From NCBI GenBank assembly GCA_017577715.1, contig PKRC01000008.1:1-64000 (forward strand): a stretch of 64,000 nucleotides of DNA, read 5' to 3'. This DNA comes from Clostridia bacterium. GTDB lineage: Bacteria; Bacillota; Clostridia; Caldicoprobacterales; Caldicoprobacteraceae. A program made the position numbers and the translations under genes. The notes below the pieces were generated by a model. That model was not told the DNA's origin and made no database searches. It was given only the letters and a program-made list of their open reading frames with translations. Shown one piece after another: positions 34,297 through 42,771 of this stretch (position 1 is the first letter of the stretch; every line of letters begins with the position of its first letter).

Positions 34297-34519
34297 AATA
34301 TCCCCCTTCCGTACAGAATTTTTATCACGACCCACAAACATTGTTGCGGTACAATTTCTATTATTGTATAATTGTATCGTTATTGTTATTAATAACACAG
34401 CAAGTGTTATGGTGTCAATATTGAAACAGGAGATTCTTTATGACACCAAAAACCGACATCCGGCAAGACATCGGAAGTGTACAAAACTTAGAAATATGGT
34501 AGGAAGGAGAAATGGTCCT
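34297..34519. promoter_or_regulatory. Divergent pdxS/mocR control region
   Basis: Between the two starts. On the minus strand TTGACA (34419-34414) is a good -35 for pdxS, though the -10 17 bp later (TTATTA) is weak. Inverted repeats are present: AACAC/GTGTT at about 34394-34408, and TGGTGTCA (34410-34417) with TGACACCA (34441-34448). The -35 lies inside or beside these repeats, where a PdxR-type activator could bind. Confidence 0.45.
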
Positions 34520-36004
34520 ATGGACGACAAAATATTATCCATCTACCTCGACGACAGGCTCCCCACCCCTTTATACATTCAGCTCTTCGTTCAGCTTAAA
34601 AGCCTGATTGCAGAAGGGGTTTTAAAGCCCAACGAAAAACTGCCTCCCATAAGAAAGCTGGCTCAGCGGCTGGGGATCAACACCATAACGGTGGTACACG
34701 CATACAAGAAGCTTGAAAGCGAGGGATTGGCCTACTCTGTAGTAGGTAGCGGAACATATGTGGCTTCTCCCAGCAGATATGAGCCGCAGCTACAGCGTCA
34801 AGAAGAGGATGAACACCTACAGATGATGGAAAAGGGGCAGGTCCAGGTAAGCAAAGACGCCATAAACTTTGCCAGCACTACCCCTACCCCCGATTTGTTC
34901 CCTGTAGACAGCTTTAAAATCCTCATCAATAAGGTATTGGATAGGGACAAGGGGCAAGCCTTTGGCTACCATCAGATTCAGGGCTATCAACCTTTAAGGG
35001 AGTCAATATGCCACTATCTGGAGAAATTTTCAATAAAGGTTTTAACGGATGACGTACACGTCATATCGGGAGCACAACAGGGGATAGACATCATCTCCAA
35101 GGCCCTTATCGAATACGGCGACTGCGTGTTTGTAGAAAGCCCAACTTACAGAGGCGCTTTAGAAGCGTTTAAATCAAGGGGGGCAAGGATAGTGGAGATA
35201 CCCATACAGGAGGACGGCATCGACCTTGAAAAGCTCGAAGAGATGCTGTCGGTATATCATCCCAAATTTATATACGTCATGCCCTATTTTCAAAATCCAA
35301 CCGGCTACTCGTATTCCTACTCTAAAAAGGAGCAGATACTTCAAATGGCCCGACAGCACAAAACCTTCATAGTAGAAGACGATTCCTTGAGCGAACTGTC
35401 GTTTACCAAAGAGCAACCTCTGCCCTTAAAAGCCTTCGACGCCTACCAGGTCGTCATCTATATCAAGAGCTTTTCCAAGATATTCATGCCCGGCCTGAGG
35501 CTGGGGTTTATGGTGGTACCTCAAGCCTTACGCAGCAGGGTCATTTCGGCAAAGCATACCACAGATATCTCAACCTCCGGCCTCATACAGCGCACCTTTG
35601 ACCTGTACTTAAGGGAAAACATATGGCAAGAGCACATAGAGTACATGAGGCAGAAGTACAAAAAGAGATATGAAACCTTCCTAAAGGCTGTAAAAGAGAG
35701 TTTTCCGGTGAGCGTAAAATACAAAGCCCCGGGTGGAGGACTGCACGTATGGTTTGAGCTGCCGCCAGGGTACAACGACCAAGAGGTATATGCCCGTTGC
35801 CTCAAAAAAGGAGTGCTCATTGCGCCAGGCTCCCTGTTCTATCACCAAACTCATGATACGCGCCATTTCAGGTTGAGCTTCGCCGCGGTAAATTCCGAAA
35901 AAATACGAGACGGAATCAGAGCGATGGGAGAAGTCCTTCATCAATACGTAGAACAAGAGGCCACCCTGGCGCCATCAAGCCAAGAGTACAGCCCATTACT
36001 GTAG
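34520..36004 (+). CDS. MocR/PdxR-type regulator (GntR domain fused to aminotransferase)
   Basis: A 494-residue PLP-dependent regulator. Start ATG 34520, 10 nt after AAGGAG; the longer open frame to 34010 runs over pdxS and is rejected. The N-terminal GntR winged helix (residues about 8-75: PLYIQLFVQLKSLIAEG, LAQRLGINTITVVHAYKKLESEGL) is joined to a fold-type I aminotransferase domain (about 110-480) with the PLP Lys in IKSFSKIFMPGLRLGF. It is divergent from pdxS; in Corynebacterium and Listeria such PdxR proteins activate pdxST when PLP is low. That role fits best, but direct targets are inferred. Confidence 0.9.
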   Translation: MDDKILSIYLDDRLPTPLYIQLFVQLKSLIAEGVLKPNEKLPPIRKLAQRLGINTITVVHAYKKLESEGLAYSVVGSGTYVASPSRYEPQLQRQEEDEHLQMMEKGQVQVSKDAINFASTTPTPDLFPVDSFKILINKVLDRDKGQAFGYHQIQGYQPLRESICHYLEKFSIKVLTDDVHVISGAQQGIDIISKALIEYGDCVFVESPTYRGALEAFKSRGARIVEIPIQEDGIDLEKLEEMLSVYHPKFIYVMPYFQNPTGYSYSYSKKEQILQMARQHKTFIVEDDSLSELSFTKEQPLPLKAFDAYQVVIYIKSFSKIFMPGLRLGFMVVPQALRSRVISAKHTTDISTSGLIQRTFDLYLRENIWQEHIEYMRQKYKKRYETFLKAVKESFPVSVKYKAPGGGLHVWFELPPGYNDQEVYARCLKKGVLIAPGSLFYHQTHDTRHFRLSFAAVNSEKIRDGIRAMGEVLHQYVEQEATLAPSSQEYSPLL

Positions 36005-36023
36005 GATATGCAGGTCTTCGCCT

Positions 36024-36719
36024 TCACTGTGCCATATTTTTCAGCGCTTCAAGGTCCTTGATCCGTACCGAAGCGCGGTGAAAGTCTATGATCCCTTCAT
36101 CCCTCATGTTACACATCTCCCTCGACAGGGAAGGCCGCGAGACGTTCAGAAAATCGGCCAGGGCATTGCGATTCATGGGCAGCATGAAGGTGGTCTTCCC
36201 TGTCTTTTTATACTGCTCCAGCAAATACGCGCTTATCTTGCCCCGTATGCTTTTTATGGACAAATACTCAACCTTTCTGCTCAAGGCAATGGCGCGTTCG
36301 GATACCATAGTAAGCATATTTTCTATAAGCTTCCTATGCCATGGGCAGGCACGTCCGCACTCGCCAACAATCTTATGGCGGCTTATGAAAAGGGCCTTGC
36401 AGGGTTGCTGGGCTTCAACGGTGACAGGCCACAGGGATTCGGTGGAAAAAGCTAAAATCTCCCCGAATACATCCCCAGGCTTAAGCAGCACCATCATCAC
36501 CCTGTTACCGGCCATATTTTCTTTATAGACGGCTGCCTCTCCTTCCAGCATAATACCCAAGCCGTGAAACTTTTCCCCAGCTATGGCCAAATAATTGCCC
36601 TTCTGGTACGCCTTTACCTTTGGTTCGAGGCACTTGATCATTAAAGCGATTTCGTCCTTACTGAATCCTTTAAATAATTCAGCTTTCGAAAGCACTTCTA
36701 TATATCTTTCCAGTTCCAT
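36024..36719 (-). CDS. Crp/Fnr-family regulator (HcpR-like)
   Basis: A 231-residue regulator. Start ATG 36719 after AAGGTGAT; the longer frame to 36836 lacks a site. It has an N-terminal cyclic-nucleotide-binding-like beta roll (GIMLEGEAAVYKENMAGNRVMMVLLKPGDVFGEI) and a C-terminal HTH (RNALADFLNVSRPSLSREMCNMRDEGIIDF). Cysteines in CGRACPWHR lie at the hinge. It is divergent from the ferredoxin-hcp pair, the usual place of HcpR, the regulator of nitrosative-stress genes in anaerobes. HcpR binds heme and NO in some species; whether this one does is unknown. No clear palindromic site was identified between the divergent genes. Confidence 0.85.
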   Translation of the reverse strand: MELERYIEVLSKAELFKGFSKDEIALMIKCLEPKVKAYQKGNYLAIAGEKFHGLGIMLEGEAAVYKENMAGNRVMMVLLKPGDVFGEILAFSTESLWPVTVEAQQPCKALFISRHKIVGECGRACPWHRKLIENMLTMVSERAIALSRKVEYLSIKSIRGKISAYLLEQYKKTGKTTFMLPMNRNALADFLNVSRPSLSREMCNMRDEGIIDFHRASVRIKDLEALKNMAQ

Positions 36720-36913
36720 ATGATCACCTTCGATTTTGGTAACACCAGATACCGACATGATAGCTGTAATTATAATATAATAGCCGCGATAAAACAATAG
36801 AGCAAAAAAAACGGCACCGTAAACGGCATCAACCATGACGGTTACGAACGAGGCAATGGCGGGTAAAACTACTACGCCTCTTTAAAAGGCCAAATACAAG
36901 GAGGTATGAAAGC

Positions 36914-37621
36914 GTGATAAGAAAGATCGTGAAGATCGACCAGGAAAAGTGCAACGGCTGTGGGCTGTGCATAGATGCTTGTCATGAGGGAGCCCTGCAG
37001 CTCGTCAACGGCAAAGCCACCCTGGTCTCTGAGTCGTACTGCGACGGGCTGGGAGCCTGCCTGCCAGAGTGCCCCATGGGCGCCATCACCATAGAGGAGC
37101 GGGAGGCTCAACCCTTTGATGAAGAGGCGGTTCAACAACGCATGAAGCAAAAAAAGGAGGAAACGCTGCCATGCGGCTGTCCGGGAACACATGTTAGAAC
37201 CATGGAAAGGCCTTTCGAAACGCCGGCACAGCAGCATGCATTTGCACCCGCCGAATCGCAGCTGCGCCAGTGGCCATGTCAGATCAGGCTGGTACCGCCA
37301 AACGCACCCTATTTCCAGAATGCCAGCTTGCTGGTAGCAGCCGACTGCACGGCGTATGCATATGCCAACATTCATCAGGACTTCATGCGCAATAAGATCA
37401 CCCTCATCGGCTGCCCCAAGCTGGACGATGTGGACTACTCCGAAAAATTGACCGACATCCTGAAGTACAACGATATAAAGAGCATCACGGTCCTCAAGAT
37501 GGAAGTACCCTGCTGCAGCGGCATTGCATATGCAGTAAGGGATGCAATTGAAAGGAGCGGCAAAATCACCCCCTGGCGCGTGGTCACCATCTCTATAGAT
37601 GGACACATCATCGAGGACTGA
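36914..37621 (+). CDS. Two-cluster 4Fe-4S ferredoxin with Cys-rich C-terminal domain
   Basis: A 235-residue cytoplasmic electron carrier. The first 60 residues hold two [4Fe-4S] motifs, CNGCGLCIDACHEGAL and CDGLGACLPECPMGAI. A linker follows, then a roughly 120-residue domain with conserved Cys (ADCTAYAYAN, GCPKLDD, PCCSGI). This architecture commonly accompanies hcp in Clostridia and is a likely electron donor to Hcp. Start GTG 36914, 9 nt after AAGGAGG. The following 37622-37830 gap has no gene, and hcp is on the same strand. Confidence 0.9.
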   Translation: MIRKIVKIDQEKCNGCGLCIDACHEGALQLVNGKATLVSESYCDGLGACLPECPMGAITIEEREAQPFDEEAVQQRMKQKKEETLPCGCPGTHVRTMERPFETPAQQHAFAPAESQLRQWPCQIRLVPPNAPYFQNASLLVAADCTAYAYANIHQDFMRNKITLIGCPKLDDVDYSEKLTDILKYNDIKSITVLKMEVPCCSGIAYAVRDAIERSGKITPWRVVTISIDGHIIED

Positions 37622-37830
37622 AATAAAAAAGCAGGCATGGGAGCCACCATGCTGAAGCTACTCAGATGAGGGACGATACGAAAGCCGAATGAAGAAAATT
37701 GAGAAGATGAAGAGGAAAAGCAAACCGCTTTAAAACCGAAGTTTAAACGCAAAGCATTTTTAAAGATGCCTTTACGGAATCGACATAAGCTCAAAATACT
37801 TTAAATAAAACAACGGGAGGTTGATAATTG

Positions 37831-39477
37831 ATGAGCATGTTTTGCAATCAGTGCCAGGAAGCCGCAAAGGGTACGGGATGCACGTTGAGGGGCGTATGCG
37901 GCAAGACCGACGATGTAGCAAACCTGCAGGACCTGTTAATATATGTACTAAAAGGAATATCCGTATACACCACCAAGTTGAGGGAGGCGGGCATAAAGCT
38001 TCCCGAAGCCGATAAATTCATCATTGAGAGCCTCTTTTCCACCATCACAAACGTCAACTTCGACAAGGAGTACTTCGTAAACAAAATAGCTCAGGCTCTC
38101 AAACTGAGAAATAAGCTTAAGGAATGGGCTTTAACTGCTGGCACAAATCTGGACGAAAAACTTCCCGACGCTGCCATTTGGGAAGGCAAAACCTTGGACG
38201 ACTTTGAGGCCAAAGCCAAAACTGTAGGCCTGCTGGCCGACCAAAATGAGGACATGCGCTCTCTAAAATCGCTGGTGCTATACGGCGTCAAGGGCATGGC
38301 GGCCTACGCATACCACGCCCAAGTCCTGGGGTATGAAGACGATGAGGTGTACGGCTTCATGCAGAAGGCGCTGGCCACCCTCCTTGACGACAACCTGACG
38401 GCCGACGACCTGGTAGCGCTGGCCATGGAGACCGGCAAGTACGGAGTTCAGATTATGGCGCTTTTGGACAAGGCTAATACTTCCACCTACGGCAATCCCG
38501 AAGTCACAAGGGTGAACATCGGCGTAAGGAACAACCCTGGCATACTGATAAGCGGCCATGACCTGAAGGATCTAGAGGAGCTGCTCAAGCAAACTGAAGG
38601 TACTGGCGTTGACGTCTACACCCACGGCGAGATGCTTCCCGCCCATTACTACCCGGCTTTCAAGAAATACGAACACTTCGTCGGCAACTACGGAAATGCT
38701 TGGTGGAAGCAGGACAAGGAGTTTGAAAGTTTCAACGGGCCCATACTGATGACCACCAACTGCTTGGTACCGCCCAGGGATTCCTATAAGGACAGGCTGT
38801 ACACCACCGGGGTGGTAGGCTATCCCGGAGTCAAGCACATACCCGTCCGCCAGGACGGCACAAAAGACTTCTCCGAAATCATCGAGCATGCCAAGAGGTG
38901 CGCGCCGCCCACCCAAATTGAGACTGGCGAAATTATAGGGGGATTTGCCCACAATACCGTGCTCAGCCTGGCCGACAAAGTAGTAGAAGCTATCAAGGCC
39001 GGCAAGATCAAAAAATTCTTTGTCATGGCAGGATGCGACGGCCGAATGAGAAGCAGGGAATACTACACCCAGTTTGCCGAGAAGCTACCCCACGATACCG
39101 TCATACTGACGGCGGGGTGCGCAAAATACAGGTATAACAAGCTCAATCTGGGAGACATAGACGGCATACCCAGAGTACTCGATGCGGGACAGTGCAACGA
39201 CTCCTATTCCCTGGCCGTAATCGCCCTCAAGCTTAAGGAAGCCTTCGGGCTTGATGACGTAAACGAGCTGCCCATAGCTTATAACATCGCATGGTACGAG
39301 CAGAAAGCCGTCATAGTGCTACTTGCTCTGCTGTACCTGGGCGTTAAAAACATACACCTGGGGCCGACGCTTCCGGCATTCCTGTCGCCCAACGTGGCCA
39401 AGGTGCTGGTAGAAAAGTTCGGCATTGGCGGCATAACCAACGTGGACGATGATATAAGGATGTTTATGGGCGAGTAA
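37831..39477 (+). CDS. hcp: Hydroxylamine reductase / hybrid cluster protein (class I)
   Basis: A 548-residue enzyme. Start ATG 37831 after GGGAGG (TTG 37828 also possible). Hcp has a 4Fe-4S cluster plus a 4Fe-2S-2O hybrid cluster and reduces hydroxylamine or, physiologically, NO to N2O. The N-terminal motif CNQCQEAAKGTGC with a fourth Cys five residues later gives C-x2-C-x8-C-x5-C, the spacing of class I (Desulfovibrio-type) proteins. Hybrid cluster ligands are visible: HGEMLPAHYYPAF, TTNCLVPP, TAGCAKYRY, DAGQCNDSYSLAVIAL. It acts in the cytoplasm with the upstream ferredoxin and is probably controlled by the divergent Crp/Fnr protein. Confidence 0.97.
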   Translation: MSMFCNQCQEAAKGTGCTLRGVCGKTDDVANLQDLLIYVLKGISVYTTKLREAGIKLPEADKFIIESLFSTITNVNFDKEYFVNKIAQALKLRNKLKEWALTAGTNLDEKLPDAAIWEGKTLDDFEAKAKTVGLLADQNEDMRSLKSLVLYGVKGMAAYAYHAQVLGYEDDEVYGFMQKALATLLDDNLTADDLVALAMETGKYGVQIMALLDKANTSTYGNPEVTRVNIGVRNNPGILISGHDLKDLEELLKQTEGTGVDVYTHGEMLPAHYYPAFKKYEHFVGNYGNAWWKQDKEFESFNGPILMTTNCLVPPRDSYKDRLYTTGVVGYPGVKHIPVRQDGTKDFSEIIEHAKRCAPPTQIETGEIIGGFAHNTVLSLADKVVEAIKAGKIKKFFVMAGCDGRMRSREYYTQFAEKLPHDTVILTAGCAKYRYNKLNLGDIDGIPRVLDAGQCNDSYSLAVIALKLKEAFGLDDVNELPIAYNIAWYEQKAVIVLLALLYLGVKNIHLGPTLPAFLSPNVAKVLVEKFGIGGITNVDDDIRMFMGE

Positions 39478-39498
39478 ATCCAAAAGCCATATGAAGTC

Positions 39499-39532
39499 AA
39501 AAGGGGCTGAATTTTTATTCAGCCCCTTTTGG
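39499..39532 (+). terminator. Terminator of hcp
   Basis: AAAAGGGGCTGAAT pairs with ATTCAGCCCCTTTT around TTTT; T-run at the end. It can also serve the convergent DUF1861 gene. Confidence 0.92.
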
Positions 39533-39629
39533 CGTAATATTGAACCTCCCAGCTTTTTCAGTACAATCGTCTCATCTATAGCAAACATGGATGCCTTCAA
39601 ATCTAGACGCCTCATGCATGACTGCGCCT

Positions 39630-40583
39630 TTAGGATTCATATTCGACAAACGGATCGGGTATCACCAGCCATTGAGCGGTTGCATCCGATACCCCTGCAT
39701 AGAGTACAGCCGTCCCATCTTCCTGGCGTATGAGCCCTCCGCTGAATACCACGTTGTAAAGGTCATTCCGTTTAGCCGGCGAAGGTAAGAAATCATTGCG
39801 ACAGGCGATTATCTTCAATGGTGAATGGGTCATCGAGTGGGGATCAAAGGCAAAGACCATGGGATAATAATGGCGGTTGCCCTCCTCATCATAGCGAGCG
39901 ATATGGCCCAGCACTCCTAAAAGGCCGTTCTTCAATACATGCACCTCGTTTACCCCACCCCATTCTTCGTCCACAAAATGCGAATGATATACCTGCGCCC
40001 TGTTTATGTTGCTTTCATTTAACTCGTCCAGGGAATTAAGGCATATATACCCTATCTTCCCCCTGCCGCCTATTTCACCCTGAGGTCGTGTAAATACTGC
40101 TATTTTTCCATCATTTAAGCCCACAATCCTTATGTCCTTCATCCCGTTGGGTCCGCGGGCAAACAGCTTCATCTCCTTAAAATCCTTGCCGCGGAAAAAC
40201 AGCGTCCTCCAGCCAATGATTTGATTTTCGTCCAAGGGATTGGTGTCTATCTGCACGCCTCCAAATATGATTTCTCCTTCCACCCGAGTCAAAAACGGGT
40301 CCTGAAAACGCGAAAACTCAGGGGTATCGGGCGATTTGATCCACTTGCCGTTCTTTTCAACAAACACCCATACCTTCGATAGCTCATCATGCCTGTTTTC
40401 CACACGGCCCGCAAGGTATTTATTGGATCCATGCACAAATGGAGCGGTAATATTGTATATATCCTTCCTGGTCCTGGTTCCAAACTTCACCATACCGGCT
40501 TTTATAGGGTGACGCTTCTTATCCCGGGCATACTCCTCATAAAGATCTAGACAGGGGCGGGCAGTCTTGGCAGGCTCAAACAT
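39630..40583 (-). CDS. DUF1861 family protein (GT108/GH130-like propeller)
   Basis: A 317-residue protein of DUF1861, found in bacteria and Leishmania. Sequence landmarks are FGTRTRKDIYNITAPF, SRFQDPFLTRVEGEIIFGGVQ, LFARGPNGMKDIRIVGLNDGKIAVFTRPQG, EWGGVNEVHVLKNGLLGVLGHIA and LYNVVFSGGL. As I recall, the Leishmania relatives are beta-1,2-mannosyltransferase/phosphorylases (GT108) with a five-bladed propeller like GH130; I could not check this here. It directly follows a GH130 gene (38 bp) at the end of an importer operon, so a role in mannoside turnover is a reasonable inference. No signal peptide; cytoplasmic. Start ATG after GAAGGAG. Confidence 0.8.
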   Translation of the reverse strand: MFEPAKTARPCLDLYEEYARDKKRHPIKAGMVKFGTRTRKDIYNITAPFVHGSNKYLAGRVENRHDELSKVWVFVEKNGKWIKSPDTPEFSRFQDPFLTRVEGEIIFGGVQIDTNPLDENQIIGWRTLFFRGKDFKEMKLFARGPNGMKDIRIVGLNDGKIAVFTRPQGEIGGRGKIGYICLNSLDELNESNINRAQVYHSHFVDEEWGGVNEVHVLKNGLLGVLGHIARYDEEGNRHYYPMVFAFDPHSMTHSPLKIIACRNDFLPSPAKRNDLYNVVFSGGLIRQEDGTAVLYAGVSDATAQWLVIPDPFVEYES

Positions 40584-40621
40584 CTATTGTCCACTCCTTC
40601 GATGATCATATTTAACAAAAG

Positions 40622-41512
40622 CTAAAATACGATGTCTTTCATCTCCAATACGGCCACACCCATAACTGTATCGGCACCGCCGTAATACACATAAATGGTA
40701 TCGTCCTTCACGGCATTGCCGCAGCTGAACACCACATTGGGGACATAGCCGTTTCTTTCCCACTCAAGCTCCGGCTCCAAAATTGGTTCCTTCTGCCGTG
40801 CGAGCACCTTTGTTGGATCGGATAGATCGAGAAGGGCTGCTCCCAACCTGTATACGCTGTTCTCATCGGCTGCATGGTAAATCAACAACCAGCCATCCTT
40901 TACCTTTACAGGCGGCCCTGCAATGCCCACCTTAACGCTGTCCCAGTTCCCGGGAATGGGCTTCATTATGGGCGTATGGCCGTACCAGGTCTGCAGGTCA
41001 TCCGAAAAGGCTATCCAGATATCCGGATATCTCCTGTGCAGCATGACGAACCTACCATCGATCTTTTCGGGGAACAGCGATGCATCCTTGTTGGTTTCAT
41101 CCAGAACTATCCCTTTTTTCTCCCACTTTATAAGATTTGTGGATGTTGCCAGGCAAATTCTAAAATCCCCTTCATACCTCCCACCATAGGCAATATACAT
41201 CATATAATAAATCCCATCAATCTTTACTATCCGCGGGTCTTCTACTCCTCTCAGCTCCTGTTCTGTATCATTGGTCATTATGGGCTTATCCAGCCTCATA
41301 AAGTTGATCCCATCGTAGCTAACGGCGTATCCTAATCTGGAAACGTACTCCCCGTATCTGGGATGAGGACCTATGTTGCTGGCCCTGTAAATCAAGTGAA
41401 ACAACCCATTGTCATAGATTGCGGCGGCGTTAAAAACGGCTGCCCTCTCCCACTCGTTTTCCGCCTTTGGCAGCAATATGGGGTCTTGGGACAATCTCCT
41501 AAGCCTTATCAC
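40622..41512 (-). CDS. GH130 glycoside phosphorylase (beta-mannoside phosphorylase-like)
   Basis: A 296-residue five-bladed beta-propeller enzyme of GH130. Members cleave beta-mannosides with phosphate to give mannose 1-phosphate. Landmarks are NAAAIYDNGLFHLIYRASN, the proton-donor Asp in LRGVEDPRIVKIDGIYYMMYIAY (about residue 92), LHRRYPDIWIAFSDDLQTW, and PNVVFSCGNAVKDDTIYVYYGGADT. The short form without N-terminal extension resembles the beta-1,2-mannobiose/oligomannan enzymes described in Thermoanaerobacter, but exact specificity cannot be read. Start GTG after AAAGGAG. It follows the importer genes and precedes DUF1861, with no signal peptide, so it acts on imported oligosaccharides. Confidence 0.88.
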   Translation of the reverse strand: MIRLRRLSQDPILLPKAENEWERAAVFNAAAIYDNGLFHLIYRASNIGPHPRYGEYVSRLGYAVSYDGINFMRLDKPIMTNDTEQELRGVEDPRIVKIDGIYYMMYIAYGGRYEGDFRICLATSTNLIKWEKKGIVLDETNKDASLFPEKIDGRFVMLHRRYPDIWIAFSDDLQTWYGHTPIMKPIPGNWDSVKVGIAGPPVKVKDGWLLIYHAADENSVYRLGAALLDLSDPTKVLARQKEPILEPELEWERNGYVPNVVFSCGNAVKDDTIYVYYGGADTVMGVAVLEMKDIVF

Positions 41513-41587
41513 CTAACCATGCACTCCTTTTATTATAATTTATTTTATCATCATAGCTGCTCAATTGCCACATGTCTTTTTCCTTTT

Positions 41588-41773
41588 CTACTCCCTGCTT
41601 CTCCTTTTGTGCTTTTGATTATATAGAAATATCAACAGCATTGTAAAGATGGAAACAGCCAGGGATATCATTACCAGCACCAGCTCTACGCCCTCTGTCC
41701 TAAAAAATATCAACCATATGCCTGCCAGTACCATCACCAATATGGAGAAAAACAGGAAAATTCCTACTTTCAT
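41588..41773 (-). CDS. Small two-TM membrane protein
   Basis: A 61-residue protein with two hydrophobic helices (about residues 4-22 and 28-51) and a basic tail (NQKHKRRSRE). Its ATG overlaps the stop of the upstream ABC ATPase gene (ATGA), so it is translationally coupled to the importer operon. No family is recognised; it may be an accessory of the transporter. Confidence 0.6.
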   Translation of the reverse strand: MKVGIFLFFSILVMVLAGIWLIFFRTEGVELVLVMISLAVSIFTMLLIFLYNQKHKRRSRE

Positions 41774-42771
41774 ATATCCACATCCTTGTTGACCAAAAGA
41801 TGGCATGCTACCCAGTGATTATCCTCCACGGCCTCAAGGCATGGGTTTTGCTCCATACACCTTTCAACGTAATAATTGCATGCGTGGACAAAGGGACATC
41901 CCTTGCTTTGGGGCGTCCGTTCGGGAACCTCATAGGACCTCAGCTGTTCCACAACCCTGTTCCTGGCTATTTGCGGATCGGCTATTGGGCTGCTGCTTAT
42001 CAGCACTTTGGTATAGGGATGAAGGGGATTGTCAAAGACTTTTGCGCCTTCACCCATCTCAACTATTTTACCCCCGTAAATGATGGCCACCTCTCCCTTT
42101 TCATAGGTAAAATATTTTGCCGCCCCAATATCATGCAGTACCAATACAACGGCTATGTTATACAGGTCATTCAGGTCCTTGAAGAGCTTGATTATCGCTG
42201 CTCTTAGGGACATATCAATCATGCTGATGGGTTCATCGGCGATTATCACCCGAGGATCTGTAGTTAAAGCCCTTGCAATGGCAAGCCTTTGACGCCCGCC
42301 CCCCGATAGATGGTGTGGATATTTGTTGAAAAAATATTCGGCTGGAGTCAGCCCTACCTTTTCCATCAACTCCTTTACCTTTTGGCGAAGCTCTTTACCC
42401 TTGATTTTCTGGGCATTTTTCAGGGGATCGGCAACCGTCCTGAATATGGTTTTAGCCGGGTGCAGGGAGCTATATGGGTCCTGATGGACGTACTGCACTT
42501 TGCCTCTAAGCAGCTTCTTCTCACCCTTGTTCATACTGCTTATGTTTTCGCCAAACCACAGGACCTTGCCCTGGGAAGGCGACTCCAGAGCAGCCATGAT
42601 GCGCGCCAGAGTAGTCTTGCCCATCCCGCTTTCTCCCACGATGACCAGCCTATCCCCTTCGGAAACCTCCAGATCTATATCGTCCAGAACAAGTTTGTGA
42701 TGCTTTTTGAAATACCCTCGTGAAAACACCTTGCTGACATGGGACACTTTTATTACCTGTTGCATCTTCAT
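41770..42771 (-). CDS. Opp/Dpp-family importer ATPase (OppF-like)
   Basis: A 333-residue ATPase energising the oligopeptide/oligosaccharide-type importer. Walker A GESGMGKTT (about residues 42-50), signature LSGGGRQR, and Walker B VIIADEPISMID. The C-terminal oligo_HPY segment carries the cysteine set CPFVHACNYYVERCMEQNPC seen in Opp/Dpp ATPases with a possible Fe-S site. ATG 42771 overlaps the stop of the upstream ATPase; ATG 42765 has better spacing to GGGAGG. It works with the second ATPase as an asymmetric pair. Confidence 0.93.
   Translation of the reverse strand: MKMQQVIKVSHVSKVFSRGYFKKHHKLVLDDIDLEVSEGDRLVIVGESGMGKTTLARIMAALESPSQGKVLWFGENISSMNKGEKKLLRGKVQYVHQDPYSSLHPAKTIFRTVADPLKNAQKIKGKELRQKVKELMEKVGLTPAEYFFNKYPHHLSGGGRQRLAIARALTTDPRVIIADEPISMIDMSLRAAIIKLFKDLNDLYNIAVVLVLHDIGAAKYFTYEKGEVAIIYGGKIVEMGEGAKVFDNPLHPYTKVLISSSPIADPQIARNRVVEQLRSYEVPERTPQSKGCPFVHACNYYVERCMEQNPCLEAVEDNHWVACHLLVNKDVDI

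Noticed and set aside
34010..34519. N-terminal extension of the MocR/PdxR open frame
   Set aside because: Runs antisense over pdxS and through the divergent promoter; ATG 34520 with AAGGAG is the real start.
36872..37606. 244-codon minus-strand open frame opposite the ferredoxin gene
   Set aside because: The plus strand has clear 4Fe-4S motifs and a ribosome site; the antisense frame is a shadow.
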